From NCBI RefSeq assembly GCF_014857905.1, contig NZ_JACYXE010000001.1:434001-498000 (forward strand): a stretch of DNA of 64,000 bases. Direction: 5' to 3'. Source of the DNA: Agilicoccus flavus (GTDB taxonomy: Bacteria > Actinomycetota > Actinomycetes > Actinomycetales > Dermatophilaceae). The position numbers were made by a program, and so were the translations under genes. This document shows positions 1-9,217 of the stretch, in pieces. Each line of letters opens with the position of its first letter. Position 1 is the stretch's first letter. Below the pieces are notes generated by a model that did no database searches, was not told the origin of the DNA, and worked only from the letters and a program-made list of their open reading frames with translations.

Positions 1-1799
1 CCGTCCAGGGGGCCGACGACGAGCCGATCGAGCACGACACCGGCCCCCGCGAGGGAGTCGAGCGGGCCGCGGGCCGCGACGACGAGCGCGAGCGGGTCGG
101 TCTGCGTCAGCCGCGCGACCTCCGTGAGGAGCCGCCCGGAGAGCTCGTCGAGATCGTCGGCGTCGTCCAGCAGGATCGTCACCCGGCCGTGCCGGGCGCA
201 GGCGCGTCTCAGCAGGTCCGACAGCAGCCGCCGGGTCGCCCCGGCCCGGTCCTCCGGCGACAGCCGCCGGGTGGCCTCGGTGTCCGGGGTCGGCGTCCCC
301 AGCGCGGTCGCGAGGAGCGGGTGCAGCTCGCGGTCGGCGCCGGGCAGGCCCGCGAGGGAGGCGTCGTCGCCCAGCTCGGCCCAGATCGTCCGCCAGGGCA
401 GGTAGGGCGTGCCGTCGGCCGCGCAGCCGGATCCGGCGGCCACGAGCCCGGACAGCCGACCGCGCACGAGACGCAGGAGGTGCGAGGTGCCGATGCCCGC
501 CTCCCCGGTGACGAGCACGACCCGCCCCCGCCCGTCCGGTCCCTCGCGGTCCACGGCGGCCAGGTCGCGCAGGCGGGCCACCTCGACGCTGCGCCCGACC
601 GACCGGCGGGGCGGCTCGGACCCCGACGTGTGCCGGGGTCGCCCGCCGTCGCGCCGGACGGCGTAGGCGATCTGGGCCTCTCTCCCCTTGAGCCGCAACC
701 GCCCGAGCGACCGCGTCGAGAATCGCCCCTTCTCCCGCGCGCCTCGCGCGGTGACGCCGTCGATGCGCACCTCGCCCGGCCGGGCGCTCTGGGCGAGGCG
801 AGCTGCCTGGTTGACCGAGTCGCCGACGACGACGTACTCGCGATGCCCCGGCCCCCCGAGCTCGGCGCAGAAGGTCTCGCCCGTGGCGAGGCCGGCGCGG
901 GCCCGCAGGCCGTGCTCGCGTCCGAGCGCGAGCAGGTCGCGGGCGCAGGCGACGGCGTGGACGACGTCGTCGGGGTCGCTGCGCGGCGCGCCGAAGCCGA
1001 GCACGAGGACGATCTCCGCGCCGCGCCCCTCGATCTGGCGCAGATCGCCGCCGTGCCGGGCGACGATCCCGGCCGCCTCCCCGAGCAGGGTTCTCCCGCC
1101 CGGCCCGCCCGCCGGGCGCGGGCGGGCGATCATCGCGCGGTCCACGTGCACGAAGGCGGTCGTGACCACCCGGTGATGGGCACCCATCGACGGGTCGGCG
1201 GCCGGCACCGTCAGGGGCCGGTCGGAGGGGTGGACGGCCCGGGCCGACCACGAGGCGAGGCCGCATCCCGGGGCGGCGCGGCGCACCGCCGACCCCGCGG
1301 CGTCCACCGCGGAGCCGGTGACGACGAGGTCGCGGCGCCCCGGGGCGAGGGGGCCGGCCGTCGGCGGCGCGTCGAGGGATCCGAGGCGAAGGTCCGTGAG
1401 GAGGACCCGCCCGCTGCCCAGCCCGACGCGGAAGCTCGGGCTGCTGCGGGGGGAGGACCACGTCGGATCCTGCACGGCGAGCAGGTCTCGCGCCGCCGCG
1501 AGGCCCTGGCTCCGGCTCGTGGCCAGGGGTTCACCGGTGAAGACCGCGGTGAGCGCGTCGCCCGCGAAGGCGACGACCCGGCCGCCTCGGTCCTCCACCG
1601 CCCCCGTCATCGCGGCGAACGTCCCGTCGAGGAGGGCGTGCAGGCGCTCGATCCCCCGGGGCCCGTCCCGGCTCATCGCGGCCGCGAGCGGGGTGAAGCC
1701 GACGAGGTCGGCCTGGAGGACGACCCCCGCGTCGGCCTGCGGGGCCACCCCCGGCCCGGGGGGCGGATCCCGTTCGCGGCGGTCCTGCGTGCTCGACAC
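1..1799 (-). CDS. Tandem class III nucleotide cyclase-like / AAA ATPase signalling protein, 3' end outside window
   Basis: About 599 residues are visible, read from a GTG at 1799; an in-frame TGA lies immediately upstream and the frame stays open to position 1. Residues ~22-105 form a class III cyclase homology domain with both metal-type aspartates (ADLVGF, FAGDALTAVF). Residues ~183-320 form a second one that keeps the GDSVNQAARL segment but lacks a DxxGF motif. An AAA/STAND-type ATPase begins near residue 425. Its Walker B-like strand (ILLDDADD) is present, but the P-loop reads GEAGIGTS, with Thr where the Lys should be (codon 486-488). Proteins of this layout are usually signalling ATPases, often with C-terminal TPR or LuxR regions, which would lie off the window. 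Cyclase activity is plausible for domain 1 only. Confidence 0.8.
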   Translation of the reverse strand, partial: MSSTQDRRERDPPPGPGVAPQADAGVVLQADLVGFTPLAAAMSRDGPRGIERLHALLDGTFAAMTGAVEDRGGRVVAFAGDALTAVFTGEPLATSRSQGLAAARDLLAVQDPTWSSPRSSPSFRVGLGSGRVLLTDLRLGSLDAPPTAGPLAPGRRDLVVTGSAVDAAGSAVRRAAPGCGLASWSARAVHPSDRPLTVPAADPSMGAHHRVVTTAFVHVDRAMIARPRPAGGPGGRTLLGEAAGIVARHGGDLRQIEGRGAEIVLVLGFGAPRSDPDDVVHAVACARDLLALGREHGLRARAGLATGETFCAELGGPGHREYVVVGDSVNQAARLAQSARPGEVRIDGVTARGAREKGRFSTRSLGRLRLKGREAQIAYAVRRDGGRPRHTSGSEPPRRSVGRSVEVARLRDLAAVDREGPDGRGRVVLVTGEAGIGTSHLLRLVRGRLSGLVAAGSGCAADGTPYLPWRTIWAELGDDASLAGLPGADRELHPLLATALGTPTPDTEATRRLSPEDRAGATRRLLSDLLRRACARHGRVTILLDDADDLDELSGRLLTEVARLTQTDPLALVVAARGPLDSLAGAGVVLDRLVVGPLD

Positions 1800-1947
1800 G
1801 CTTCAGTGTGTGCGCGAGCCGACACCCCGGGTGTTCCCCGACCGACACAACCGTTGCCGCCGCGCCGGAGCCGGGGCGACGCTGAGCCCAGTCGAACCCG
1901 CGACGTCATCGGGCGGCCGGACCGGCCGCCGCCGAGGAGTGCCCGCC

Positions 1948-2853
1948 ATGAGCCCGACCCCCGCCCCCCACGTCCGCCCCCCGACCGGGCGCGGCGCGAC
2001 CCCGAGCCCCGCCCGCCGGCGGGGCCGGCCGCGTCTCGCCCTGACCGCCGTCGCGGTCTGCGCCCTGACCGGTTCGACGGCGCTCGCGGTGAGCGCGTCG
2101 GGCCCGGCCCATGCGGGCTGGCAGAACCTCGACGGGCGCGTGATCGACGTCGTCTCCGCGTGCCGGGACGGCATCCGGTTCGAGGCCGGGCTCGAGGTCT
2201 TCCCCGGCACGACCGGCGCCACCTCGAACTACGCGACGGAGTTCCTCATGGCGAGGACCGCGCCCGCCGACGGGGGCCCGTGGCGCGCCGCCGACGTCGT
2301 CGCGCGGCAGGCCATCGTCATCCCCCTGCTGCCCGCGCACGTGACCCTGCCTCGCGGGGCGCCCTCGACGGCCACGGTCACGCTGAGCAACCGGGGACGC
2401 TACCTCGCGCCGGTGCAGGCCGCCCGCCGCCCGCTGGCGGTGGGGCCCGCCGTCGTCACCCTCGGCAAGGACACCCCCAACCACGTGCGGACCGTCATCG
2501 GCGACTGCTTCCTCTACGCCCCCGTCGACGTCGTCCCCGGCCGCGCCCACAACCAGGTGCGCATCGGGCGACGCGGGTCCACCGTCGTCGTGGCGCTGAA
2601 GAGCACGCGGTCCCTGCGCGCGGACCGGCTCGACCGGCGCACGTTCCGGTTCGGGCCGAACCGGGCCGTGCCGCTGCGCCACCGGATGGTGGACGTGAAC
2701 GGCGACGGCCGGCGCGACCTCGTCATGACGTTCGTGACCGCGAAGACGGGCCTGACCTGCCGGAGCACCCAGGCGGCGCTCGTCGGGAAGACCCTCAGCG
2801 GCGGCCGGCTCGAGGGCCGCGACCGGGTCGCCCCCGTCGGGTGCCGCCGCTGA
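1948..2853 (+). CDS. Secreted protein of unknown function
   Basis: 301 residues. The ATG at 1948 is preceded by GAGGAG (1934-1939). The N-terminus is a long signal peptide: a Pro/Arg-rich n-region with RRRGR, a hydrophobic stretch LALTAVAVCALTGSTALAV, then an AHA-G type cleavage region near residue 55. The mature part is extracellular, with three or four cysteines and, near the C-terminus, the FG-GAP/VCBS-like segment VDVNGDGRRDLVMTF, a calcium-loop signature. No enzyme motif is recognised. It is transcribed divergently from the cyclase-ATPase and converges on the oxidoreductase gene 6 bp downstream. Confidence 0.7.
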   Translation: MSPTPAPHVRPPTGRGATPSPARRRGRPRLALTAVAVCALTGSTALAVSASGPAHAGWQNLDGRVIDVVSACRDGIRFEAGLEVFPGTTGATSNYATEFLMARTAPADGGPWRAADVVARQAIVIPLLPAHVTLPRGAPSTATVTLSNRGRYLAPVQAARRPLAVGPAVVTLGKDTPNHVRTVIGDCFLYAPVDVVPGRAHNQVRIGRRGSTVVVALKSTRSLRADRLDRRTFRFGPNRAVPLRHRMVDVNGDGRRDLVMTFVTAKTGLTCRSTQAALVGKTLSGGRLEGRDRVAPVGCRR

Positions 2854-2859
2854 ACCCGC

Positions 2860-3606
2860 TCAGAGGTAGAGGAGGCGGTTGAGGGCGGTCAGGTAGTCGG
2901 CGTCGACGGTCCCGGTCGGGTCCTGCGCGCGGTCGGTGATGACCGCGATCGCCAGGTCCCGCCGGCGCGGCAGCCTGTCCCGCTGCGCCGCGGCGAGGGC
3001 CGCCGGAATCTCCGCGGCCGTCAGGCTCGTGCAGTAGACCGGTGAGCCAGGCTGCTGGCGCCACGACTCCTCGATCGACCCGGCGTCCACCGCGTCGAAC
3101 CCCGTGTCCTCGACGAGCGAGAGGGCGACGCGCCGGGCGTCCTCGTCGCCGCCGGCCACCGGGATGGCGATGCGCTCGGGGTCGCCCGGCTCGCGGGCCG
3201 CGTCGGCGAACCGCCCGGCGAGGATGGCGTTCCAGGCCTTGACGACCGGCCGACCCAGCTGCTCGGACACCCATTCGCCCTCGACCTGCCCCTGCTCGAG
3301 GGCGTCGATCTCGCCGTCGCGGGCCGGGTAGTAGTTGCCCGTGTCGATGACGGGTGTGCCCGCGGGCAGGTCGGCGAGCAGCGGAGCGAGGTCCGGGATC
3401 TTGTTCTGCGGAATCGACAGCACGACGACGTCGACGTCGCGGACGGCCTCCGCCGCGGTGACGCCGCGCGCCCCGGTGGACGTCACCTCGGGGTCGAGGG
3501 TCTCCGGTCCGCGCGAGTTGGCGACCGACACGTCGTGGCCCTTGGTCGGGAGCCGACGGGCGAGCGTGGCGCCGATGTTCCCGGCGCCGATGATTCCGAT
3601 CCTCAT
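2860..3606 (-). CDS. NADPH-dependent F420 reductase-family oxidoreductase
   Basis: 248 residues, ATG at 3606. The N-terminus MRIGIIGAGNIGATLARRL is a Rossmann GxGxxG fold, followed by VANSRGPETL, the NADP-phosphate region typical of the F420-dependent NADP reductase/Npd family, and VVVLSIPQNK and VIDTGNYYP. The length fits the family. The family moves hydride between NADPH and F420 or an unknown small substrate; the substrate here cannot be read from sequence. Upstream (3642-3653) the palindrome CCGCATAAGCGG could be an operator, but no adjacent regulator is encoded. Confidence 0.8.
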   Translation of the reverse strand: MRIGIIGAGNIGATLARRLPTKGHDVSVANSRGPETLDPEVTSTGARGVTAAEAVRDVDVVVLSIPQNKIPDLAPLLADLPAGTPVIDTGNYYPARDGEIDALEQGQVEGEWVSEQLGRPVVKAWNAILAGRFADAAREPGDPERIAIPVAGGDEDARRVALSLVEDTGFDAVDAGSIEESWRQQPGSPVYCTSLTAAEIPAALAAAQRDRLPRRRDLAIAVITDRAQDPTGTVDADYLTALNRLLYL

Positions 3607-3706
3607 GGTGAGCCTTCCTGTTCGTTCCTCGGGCGTGGTTCCCGCATAAGCGGAGGAATCTTCCGGTTATTCCGTTCGCGGGCGGGAGGGCCGGCCGGCA
3701 CCGGCC

Positions 3707-3774
3707 CTAAGGCGTGGGTGGGCCCCGTCTGAGGGCCGCGGCCGATGTGCGGTCGACCGCCCGTCCCTAGCGTC
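3707..3774 (+). promoter_or_regulatory. Putative cluster promoter P1 with tandem CTrAGG boxes
   Basis: CTAAGG at 3707-3712 and CTGAGG at 3729-3734 lie 22 bp apart (two helical turns). CGATG follows at 3743-3747, and CCTAGCGTC, a likely -10 region, at 3766-3774. The same order and spacing occur in the promoters at 8957-9019 (minus) and 9099-9167 (plus). The start codon of the next gene is at 3818. The boxes are probably bound by an activator; the LAL regulator encoded nearby is the obvious candidate (inference). Confidence 0.6.
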
Positions 3775-3817
3775 GTCGTGGGGGAGATCCCTCTCACGAC
3801 CCATCGAAGGACCGCTC

Positions 3818-4063
3818 ATGTACACCGACGACACCGACCCGTCATCCCACCGCCAGACCCTCGCCGGACACGTCGACGTCCAGACCGACGTCCAGCTCGG
3901 CGGCCCGCTCGACGTTCATAGCGGCGGGTCCGCGCCGATCCGGGCGCAGACGCGTCTCGACGGCGCCGACACGCGACTCCCGGCCTGGTCCCCGCGCCCC
4001 ACGACGTGGGCGGTCCCCGATCGGGGGCAGGCCGCGTGGGCGGACCGGCCGGCATGGAGCTGA
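3818..4063 (+). CDS. Small 81-residue protein of unknown function under the cluster promoter
   Basis: Starts MYTDDTDPSSHRQ at an ATG preceded by GAAGGA (3804-3809) and runs 81 residues to TGA. Codon third positions are almost all G/C, as in real genes here. It is rich in Asp, Thr, His and Gly in the first half (HVDVQTDVQLGG) and in Trp/Pro/Ala in the second half (PAW, TTW, AAW, PAW). There is no Cys, no signal peptide and no transmembrane segment. Nothing is recognised. The strongest argument that it is real and belongs to the biosynthetic locus is the promoter at 3707-3774, shared with the sbnA and FAD/LAL operons. A peptide substrate, accessory factor or regulator are all possible. Confidence 0.5.
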   Translation: MYTDDTDPSSHRQTLAGHVDVQTDVQLGGPLDVHSGGSAPIRAQTRLDGADTRLPAWSPRPTTWAVPDRGQAAWADRPAWS

Positions 4064-4156
4064 CGAACTCCCCGGCCGGGGAGCGACATCCGACGCGGGC
4101 CGCCCCTCTGCGGGATCCCCCACGCGTCGAGGGGCCGAGGTCGCCCGGTCTCGATC

Positions 4157-7100
4157 TCAGGGGCGGGGCACGGGCGCGGGGGCGCTGCTCGACACGGGCG
4201 TCGTCCACGATCCGGCGTCGTCGTCGAGGTCCCGCCACACGCCGAGGCCGTGGCCGACGCGAGCGGCCTGGGCGCGTCCGGTGACGTCGAGCTTGCGCAG
4301 GATGTTGGAGACGTGGACGCTCGCCGTCTTGGGGCTGATGCCCAGCGCCCGGCCGATCTCCTGATTGGTGCGGCCCTCGGTGAGCCGGCGCAGCACCTCG
4401 ACCTCCCGGGGCGTCAACCCGTACTCCGCGGACAGCTCGTCGGTGACGCTCGGCGCCGGGTCGACCGGGTCCGGTCCGATCCGCGTGCCGCCGTTCACCG
4501 GGGCGCCGTTCGCCGTCACGTCGCCCGCCACCCCGTTCGACGAGCGTCCGGCGCCCGACGCCTCGTCCGGCAGCACCTCGATGCGATGCCAGCGGGCGAG
4601 CCGATCGACGTCCTGCACGAGGGGCACGATGCGGAACCGCCCGGCCAGGGCCGCGGCCGCCCGCAGCGCGTGGATGCCCGCGGCGTCCACCCCGCGGGCG
4701 AGCCGGCTCTCGGCCTGGCGCCAGGCGGCGTAGGCGGTCTCGAGCGGGCGCTGCAGGACCCGCCACTCGCGTTCCACCTCGACCCACAGGTCCGGCTCGG
4801 CGTGCCCCGCGGCCCGGGACGACTCGGCCGCGGCGGTGGCGATCCACGCCGTCGTCGCCGGCGGATCATCGGCCCCGTCTCGGGTCGGGCGCGCGGCCGC
4901 GAGCTGGGCGAGGTCCGCCCGCATGTGTCGTCGCGTCCGACGGGCCGACTCGTTGCGGCGCGAGTCGGCGAGGTCGCCCAGGGCCCGTAGCCCGAGGCAG
5001 TACAGCAGCGCGCAGCGGCGCTCCTCGTCGGTGTCGGCGATCGCCTCGAGCCCCGCCATGACCACCCCGTACGCGGCTTCGGGTCGCCCCGCCCACAGCT
5101 CGGCCTCGGCGGAGATCTCGGCCACCTCGCGCACCCACCCGAGCGGCGCCCGTTCGACCTCGACGATGGCGCGCGCGTGATCGCAGTGGCCGACCGCGGC
5201 CTCGAACTCGCCGCGGACCATGTCGACCTGGGCTGCCCGGCACAGGGTCGGGGCGGCCACCATGCCGCGCGACCCGTACCGCAACGATCGACCGACGAGC
5301 GCCGCGGCCTCGTCGTAGCGGCCGAGGCGGAACTGTGACTCCGCGGCGTTGGCGAGCAGGATCGTCCCGGTCTGCTGCATGACGCCGAGGCGGGTGAGCT
5401 CCTCGAGACCGATCCGCGCCACCTCGACGACCTCCCGGTGGCGGCCCGCCTCCCCGAGCACGTGCGAGAGGTTGATGTAGGCGTCGCACACCCCGTCGGG
5501 GGACCCGGACTCCCGCGCGACGGCGAGCGCCTCGCGCAGCTCGCGCGCCGCGCCGTCGTGATCCCCGTGCGCCGCGGCGACGAGGCCCAGCGCGTTGCGG
5601 GCCCGCCCCTCTTCCCGGCGCGCGCCCACCGCGACCGCGAGCTCGAGGGTCACCGCGCACTCCCGCTCGGCCTGGTCGAACTGGGAGTAGGCCGCGGCGT
5701 GCGTGGCCAGGCCGGCGTGCACCTTGGCGGCCAGCACGCTGCGCTCCCCCGGCGCCAGGAGGCCGAGGGCCTCGCGCAGCGCCGCCTCCGTGGCCGGGCC
5801 GTGGCCGCGCACGGCGTGGGCGTAGGCGAGCTCCTCGAGCACGGCGCAGCGCAGCCCGTCGGGCAGATCGGCCGCGAGCGCCACCCCGAGTAGGCGGACC
5901 GCCTCGTCGTGATCGCCGAGGACGCGGGCCGACCGGGCCGCGTGTCGCAGGACCTCGATCCGGTCGACCTGCGCGTCGACCCGCTCGAGAAGATCGAGGA
6001 CCCTCAGGAAGTGCGCGTGGGCGTCGGCGAACGCGTAGATGCGTTCGGCGGCGAAGGCGGCCGCGAGCGCCGAGTCGAGGGCGCGCGGCAGGTCGCCGGC
6101 GAGGTGCCAGTGCCGCGCGATCTCGCCGGCGCTGGCCCGCCCGTCCGCCGGCCCGCCTCCCGGGACGGCCGACCCGACGGTGTCCTCGAGGGCCCGGGCC
6201 GCCGCGCGGTGCAGACGGGCCCGGCGGGTCGGCAGGAGCGCGTGGTAAGCGACCTCGCGGAAGGCGGGGTGGTGGAAGTCGATCCGGTCGTCGTCGGTGA
6301 GGCGCAGCACGTGCCCGTCGAGGGCGGGCACGAGGGCGTCCTCGACCGCCTCGACGCTCATCCCGGCGGTCGCGGCGAGCGTGGTCGGCGAGGTGCGGCG
6401 GGCCAGCACCGAGGCGGCGGAGACGAGGGATCGGGTCGCCTCGGGCAGGCAGCTCAGGCGCGCCTCGAGCAGGTCGCTGAGGGCGATCGGCATCCCGGCC
6501 CCGTCGGTGGAGGAGTGCCACACCAGATGCTGGGTGAACAGGGGGTTGCCGTCGGCCCGCGCGACGATCGTCTGCGCGAGGCCCGGATCGAGGCCCGGCC
6601 CGGCCAACGCCTCGACGAGCCGGCGGGTCTGCCCCGGGTCGAGCCGCGGCAGCCGCAGGTGCTCGACCCGGGGCAGGCGGCCGAGCTCGGCGAGCCACAT
6701 CCGGACGGCCGACGCGCCCGTCACCTGGTCGGCGCGGTAGGTGAGGACGACGAGGACACGCTCGTCGGCGAGGTTCGTCGCGAGGAACCGCACGAGGTCG
6801 AGGGTGGAGCGGTCGGCCCAGTGGATGTCCTCGACGACGAGGACGACCGGCCGGGCACGCCCGAGGTCCCCGAGGAGACCGAGGACGGACTGGAAGAAGC
6901 CGAGCTGGTGGGTGCGACCGGCGGGAGCCCCGTCGTCGGGACAGACGAGGTGCCTCAGGTCGGGATAGGCGTCGAGGTCGCCACCGTCGGAGTCCGGGCG
7001 CAGCCGGCGCAGGGCCTGGGCCAGCGGGGCGAACGGCAGCGCCTCGCCGGCGACGGGGACGCAGGCGCCGACGAGGGCCCGCGCCGGGGCCCGCCGGACG

Positions 7101-7254
7101 AATTCGCCGACGAGCCGGGTCTTCCCGACTCCGGTCTCTCCGGACACGACGACGATCCGCGGCCGGCCGCCGGCCGCTCCGCTCAGACACTCACTCAGGT
7201 CCCCAGGCAGTCCTCGCGTCCGACGAGAGCCGCAACAGGACGATCGTCCATCAT
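4157..7254 (-). CDS. LuxR-family LAL regulator with ATP-binding domain; frameshift near start
   Basis: About 1032 residues if the frame is restored. An N-terminal STAND/AAA domain has an intact P-loop (GETGVGKT) and Walker B (VVLVVEDIHWAD). A helical TPR-like middle follows, and the C-terminus is a LuxR helix-turn-helix (LTPREVEVLRRLTEGRTNQE ... KTASVHVSNILRKL). The ATG at 7254 overlaps the stop of the upstream FAD gene (ATGA) and reads MMDDRPVAALVGREDCLG, carrying the VGRE motif that opens this family. It then meets a TGA, and the domain continues in another frame. One missing G in the GGGG run (minus strand; 7201-7204) explains this. A TTG at 7258 in the long frame gives an atypical N-terminus and is less likely. 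Probably the activator of the neighbouring cluster promoters. Confidence 0.85.
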
Positions 7255-8900
7255 GCAATCATGGCCTGTTCTGCGCGCCAAGGGAACCCGTCGACGCCCC
7301 GCCGTTCCGCGTCGGGACGTGGCAGGCCCTGCCCCGGGCCGCGTCGGGTCCTCCCACCGCATGGCTGGTCAGGGGTCGCGCAGGGCCCGAGCCGGGCCGG
7401 CCCGTCGCGCACCGCCGCCGCGACGACCGCACCGGAGAAGAGGGTCGAGACGGGTGCCGCGAACTCGTCGACGACCAGCACCGCCCGCGCCAGCGAGGGG
7501 TCCCGCGTCGCGGCGGCGGCGATCGCCTCGAGCTGGGCGTCGGCGAGCACACCCGCCGCGACGCCGGCCCAGGACCGGCCGGGGGCGCGGCCCGTGGCCC
7601 GTCTCCACGGGCCGTCCGCCGACGCCGCGGCCCGGCCGAAGAAGTCCGCGCCGAGGGGGCGGGGCGGGGCCGTCACGCCGTCGCGCAGGCGGTCGCGCAG
7701 GCGGTCGCGCAGGGAGTGCGCGTGCGCGACGGCGATCGCGGCGTCCCACCCATCGGTCGGGTCGAGCGAGACGAGCGCGTCCCCGACGACGACGACGCCG
7801 TCCGGGGCCTGCGCGAGCCGCTCGTAGCGGCGGCGCCGGGTCCACGTCGCCCGGGGGGTCACCGCGTCGCCGAGGGCCTCCATGACCGCGAGCAGGGCGT
7901 CGAGCTCCGGTCGGCCGAGCGCGAGGGCGAAGGCGCGGAAGCCCGCGAGGTCACCCGGCGGCGCGGCCCCGGGGCCCGACAGGGTGACGAGCCACTCGTC
8001 GTCCCGCAGGTGGGCGGCGACGGCGCCGGCCGACGGGACCGCCCGCAGCCACCGGCACACCGCCGGCCCCGGCGACGCGGGGCCCGGCGCCGGGCCAGGC
8101 GCCTGGACCACGGCCGCCCATCCCGGGTCGTGTTCCCGCGGCAGCCGGAACCGGCGCGTCGTCGACCGGCGATCCGGGCCGGCGGACTCCTCCTGCGGCA
8201 CCTCGTGGGCGTGGCGGGCGAGGGAGATCGCCGTCCGCGACGACCGCCCCGAGGCGTCGACGACGAGGTCGGTCGGAACGTTCTCGTCGCCCCGGCCGCC
8301 CTCGCTCGTGACGCGCACGCCGACGACTCCGCCCGGACCCGCTGCCGCGGCGCCCGCCGTCGGCCCGCCGGCCTCGTCGAAGAGGAGGTCGAGCACGTAG
8401 GCGGGGACGCGGATCTCGACGCCGGGGAGGTCACCGACGCGGTCGCGCAGGACCGCTTCGAGCGTCGCGGTCCCGCCGGAGAGGGTGCGCAACCCGGTGT
8501 CGCACGGCGCGAGGCGGTGCCGACCGGCGCCGTGGACGACCACGCGCCCCAGGTCACCCGCACGCACCCCCCGGCGGACGAGCTCGGCCGTCGTGCCCGG
8601 CAGGAGGTCGTCCAGGAGCCGGGGCACCACGCCGCGCAGGGGGCGGGCGGGGCCGAGGAGTTCGGGCGGGTCGGCTCGGCCGCGCCGGCCGCGGGCGGCG
8701 TCGCGGTCGAGGAGGACGACCCGGTCGTAGAACTCGCTGAGCACCCCGGCCGCCAACAACCCGGCGACGTCGGCCCCGATGACGGCGGCGGTCGTGAGAC
8801 CGCCGCCGGTCGCCCGCCGCACCACCCCCGGGGCCCGAGGCGAAGCCGCGGGCGCGGACCCGACCGCTGGACGCGGGCGCGCGGGGGTGGTGTCGGTCAT
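7251..8900 (-). CDS. FAD-dependent oxidoreductase/monooxygenase of the geranylgeranyl reductase/halogenase type
   Basis: 549 residues from the ATG at 8900, with GAGGAGAGGGA just upstream. Residues 40-60 form the FAD-binding dinucleotide fold (VIGADVAGLLAAGVL then VVLLDRD). A second strand LVVDASGRSS and a late FAD-contact motif GDALVSLDP near residue 440 follow. This layout fits the NAD(P)H-flavin monooxygenase/geranylgeranyl reductase superfamily; no halogenase WxWxIP motif is seen. It is first in an operon with the LAL regulator (ATGA overlap), under promoter P2, and divergent from the Dap-NRPS operon. It may tailor the cluster product (inference). Near the C-terminus LRDRL repeats three times, from a 12-bp DNA repeat. 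Confidence 0.75.
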   Translation of the reverse strand: MTDTTPARPRPAVGSAPAASPRAPGVVRRATGGGLTTAAVIGADVAGLLAAGVLSEFYDRVVLLDRDAARGRRGRADPPELLGPARPLRGVVPRLLDDLLPGTTAELVRRGVRAGDLGRVVVHGAGRHRLAPCDTGLRTLSGGTATLEAVLRDRVGDLPGVEIRVPAYVLDLLFDEAGGPTAGAAAAGPGGVVGVRVTSEGGRGDENVPTDLVVDASGRSSRTAISLARHAHEVPQEESAGPDRRSTTRRFRLPREHDPGWAAVVQAPGPAPGPASPGPAVCRWLRAVPSAGAVAAHLRDDEWLVTLSGPGAAPPGDLAGFRAFALALGRPELDALLAVMEALGDAVTPRATWTRRRRYERLAQAPDGVVVVGDALVSLDPTDGWDAAIAVAHAHSLRDRLRDRLRDGVTAPPRPLGADFFGRAAASADGPWRRATGRAPGRSWAGVAAGVLADAQLEAIAAAATRDPSLARAVLVVDEFAAPVSTLFSGAVVAAAVRDGPARLGPCATPDQPCGGRTRRGPGQGLPRPDAERRGVDGFPWRAEQAMIA

Positions 8901-8956
8901 GGTGATGTCCCTCTCCTCGCGGCCGCCCGGTCTGCTCCGGCGTCGCCCTCCGGACG

Positions 8957-9019
8957 CTAGGCAGCCCGGGGCGGGCGCGCATCGAGCACCCGCCTCAGAG
9001 CCGGCCGCGTTCGTCTTAG
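8957..9019 (-). promoter_or_regulatory. Putative cluster promoter P2 (FAD/LAL operon)
   Basis: On the minus strand: CTAAGA (9019-9014), CTGAGG (8998-8993, 21 bp on), CGATG (8984-8980) and CCTAGCGTC beginning at 8961. Distances from the second box to CGATG (14) and from CGATG to the -10-like CCTA (23) match P1 exactly. It drives the FAD gene whose ATG is at 8900. Confidence 0.6.
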
Positions 9020-9098
9020 GTGCGCCGGGGGCGACGTGACCCGTCCACGTCGTCGCAGGTCGGAGGGAGGAGCGGACGGGTCTGGGCGCGGCGGACGA

Positions 9099-9167
9099 CT
9101 GAGGCGTGACGGGGCCTCGTCTAAGGCCACCGCCCGATGCGCACCCGCGCCCGCCCGGCCTACGGTC
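9099..9167 (+). promoter_or_regulatory. Putative cluster promoter P3 (sbnA operon)
   Basis: CTGAGG (9099-9104) and CTAAGG (9121-9126) are 22 bp apart, with CGATG at 9135-9139 and CCTACGGTC at 9159-9167. Compared with P1, box order CTAAGG/CTGAGG is swapped and the last spacer is one base longer. It lies 51 bp before the sbnA start. The 8901-9217 interval holds only this promoter and the divergent P2. Confidence 0.6.
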
Positions 9168-9217
9168 CTCGGACAACCGACGCAGGGCGACCGACCCGGC
9201 GACGAGGGGGAGACGAC

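Noticed and set aside
189-2882. Very long plus-strand open frame (897 codons) across the cyclase-ATPase gene
   Set aside because: Arg/Pro/Gly/Ala-rich filler; the opposite strand reads as cyclase and ATPase domains, so it is a GC-bias shadow.
7251-7258. TTG at 7258 as start of the LAL regulator
   Set aside because: Gives an atypical N-terminus, while the coupled ATG encodes the family VGRE motif; a frameshift is the better explanation.
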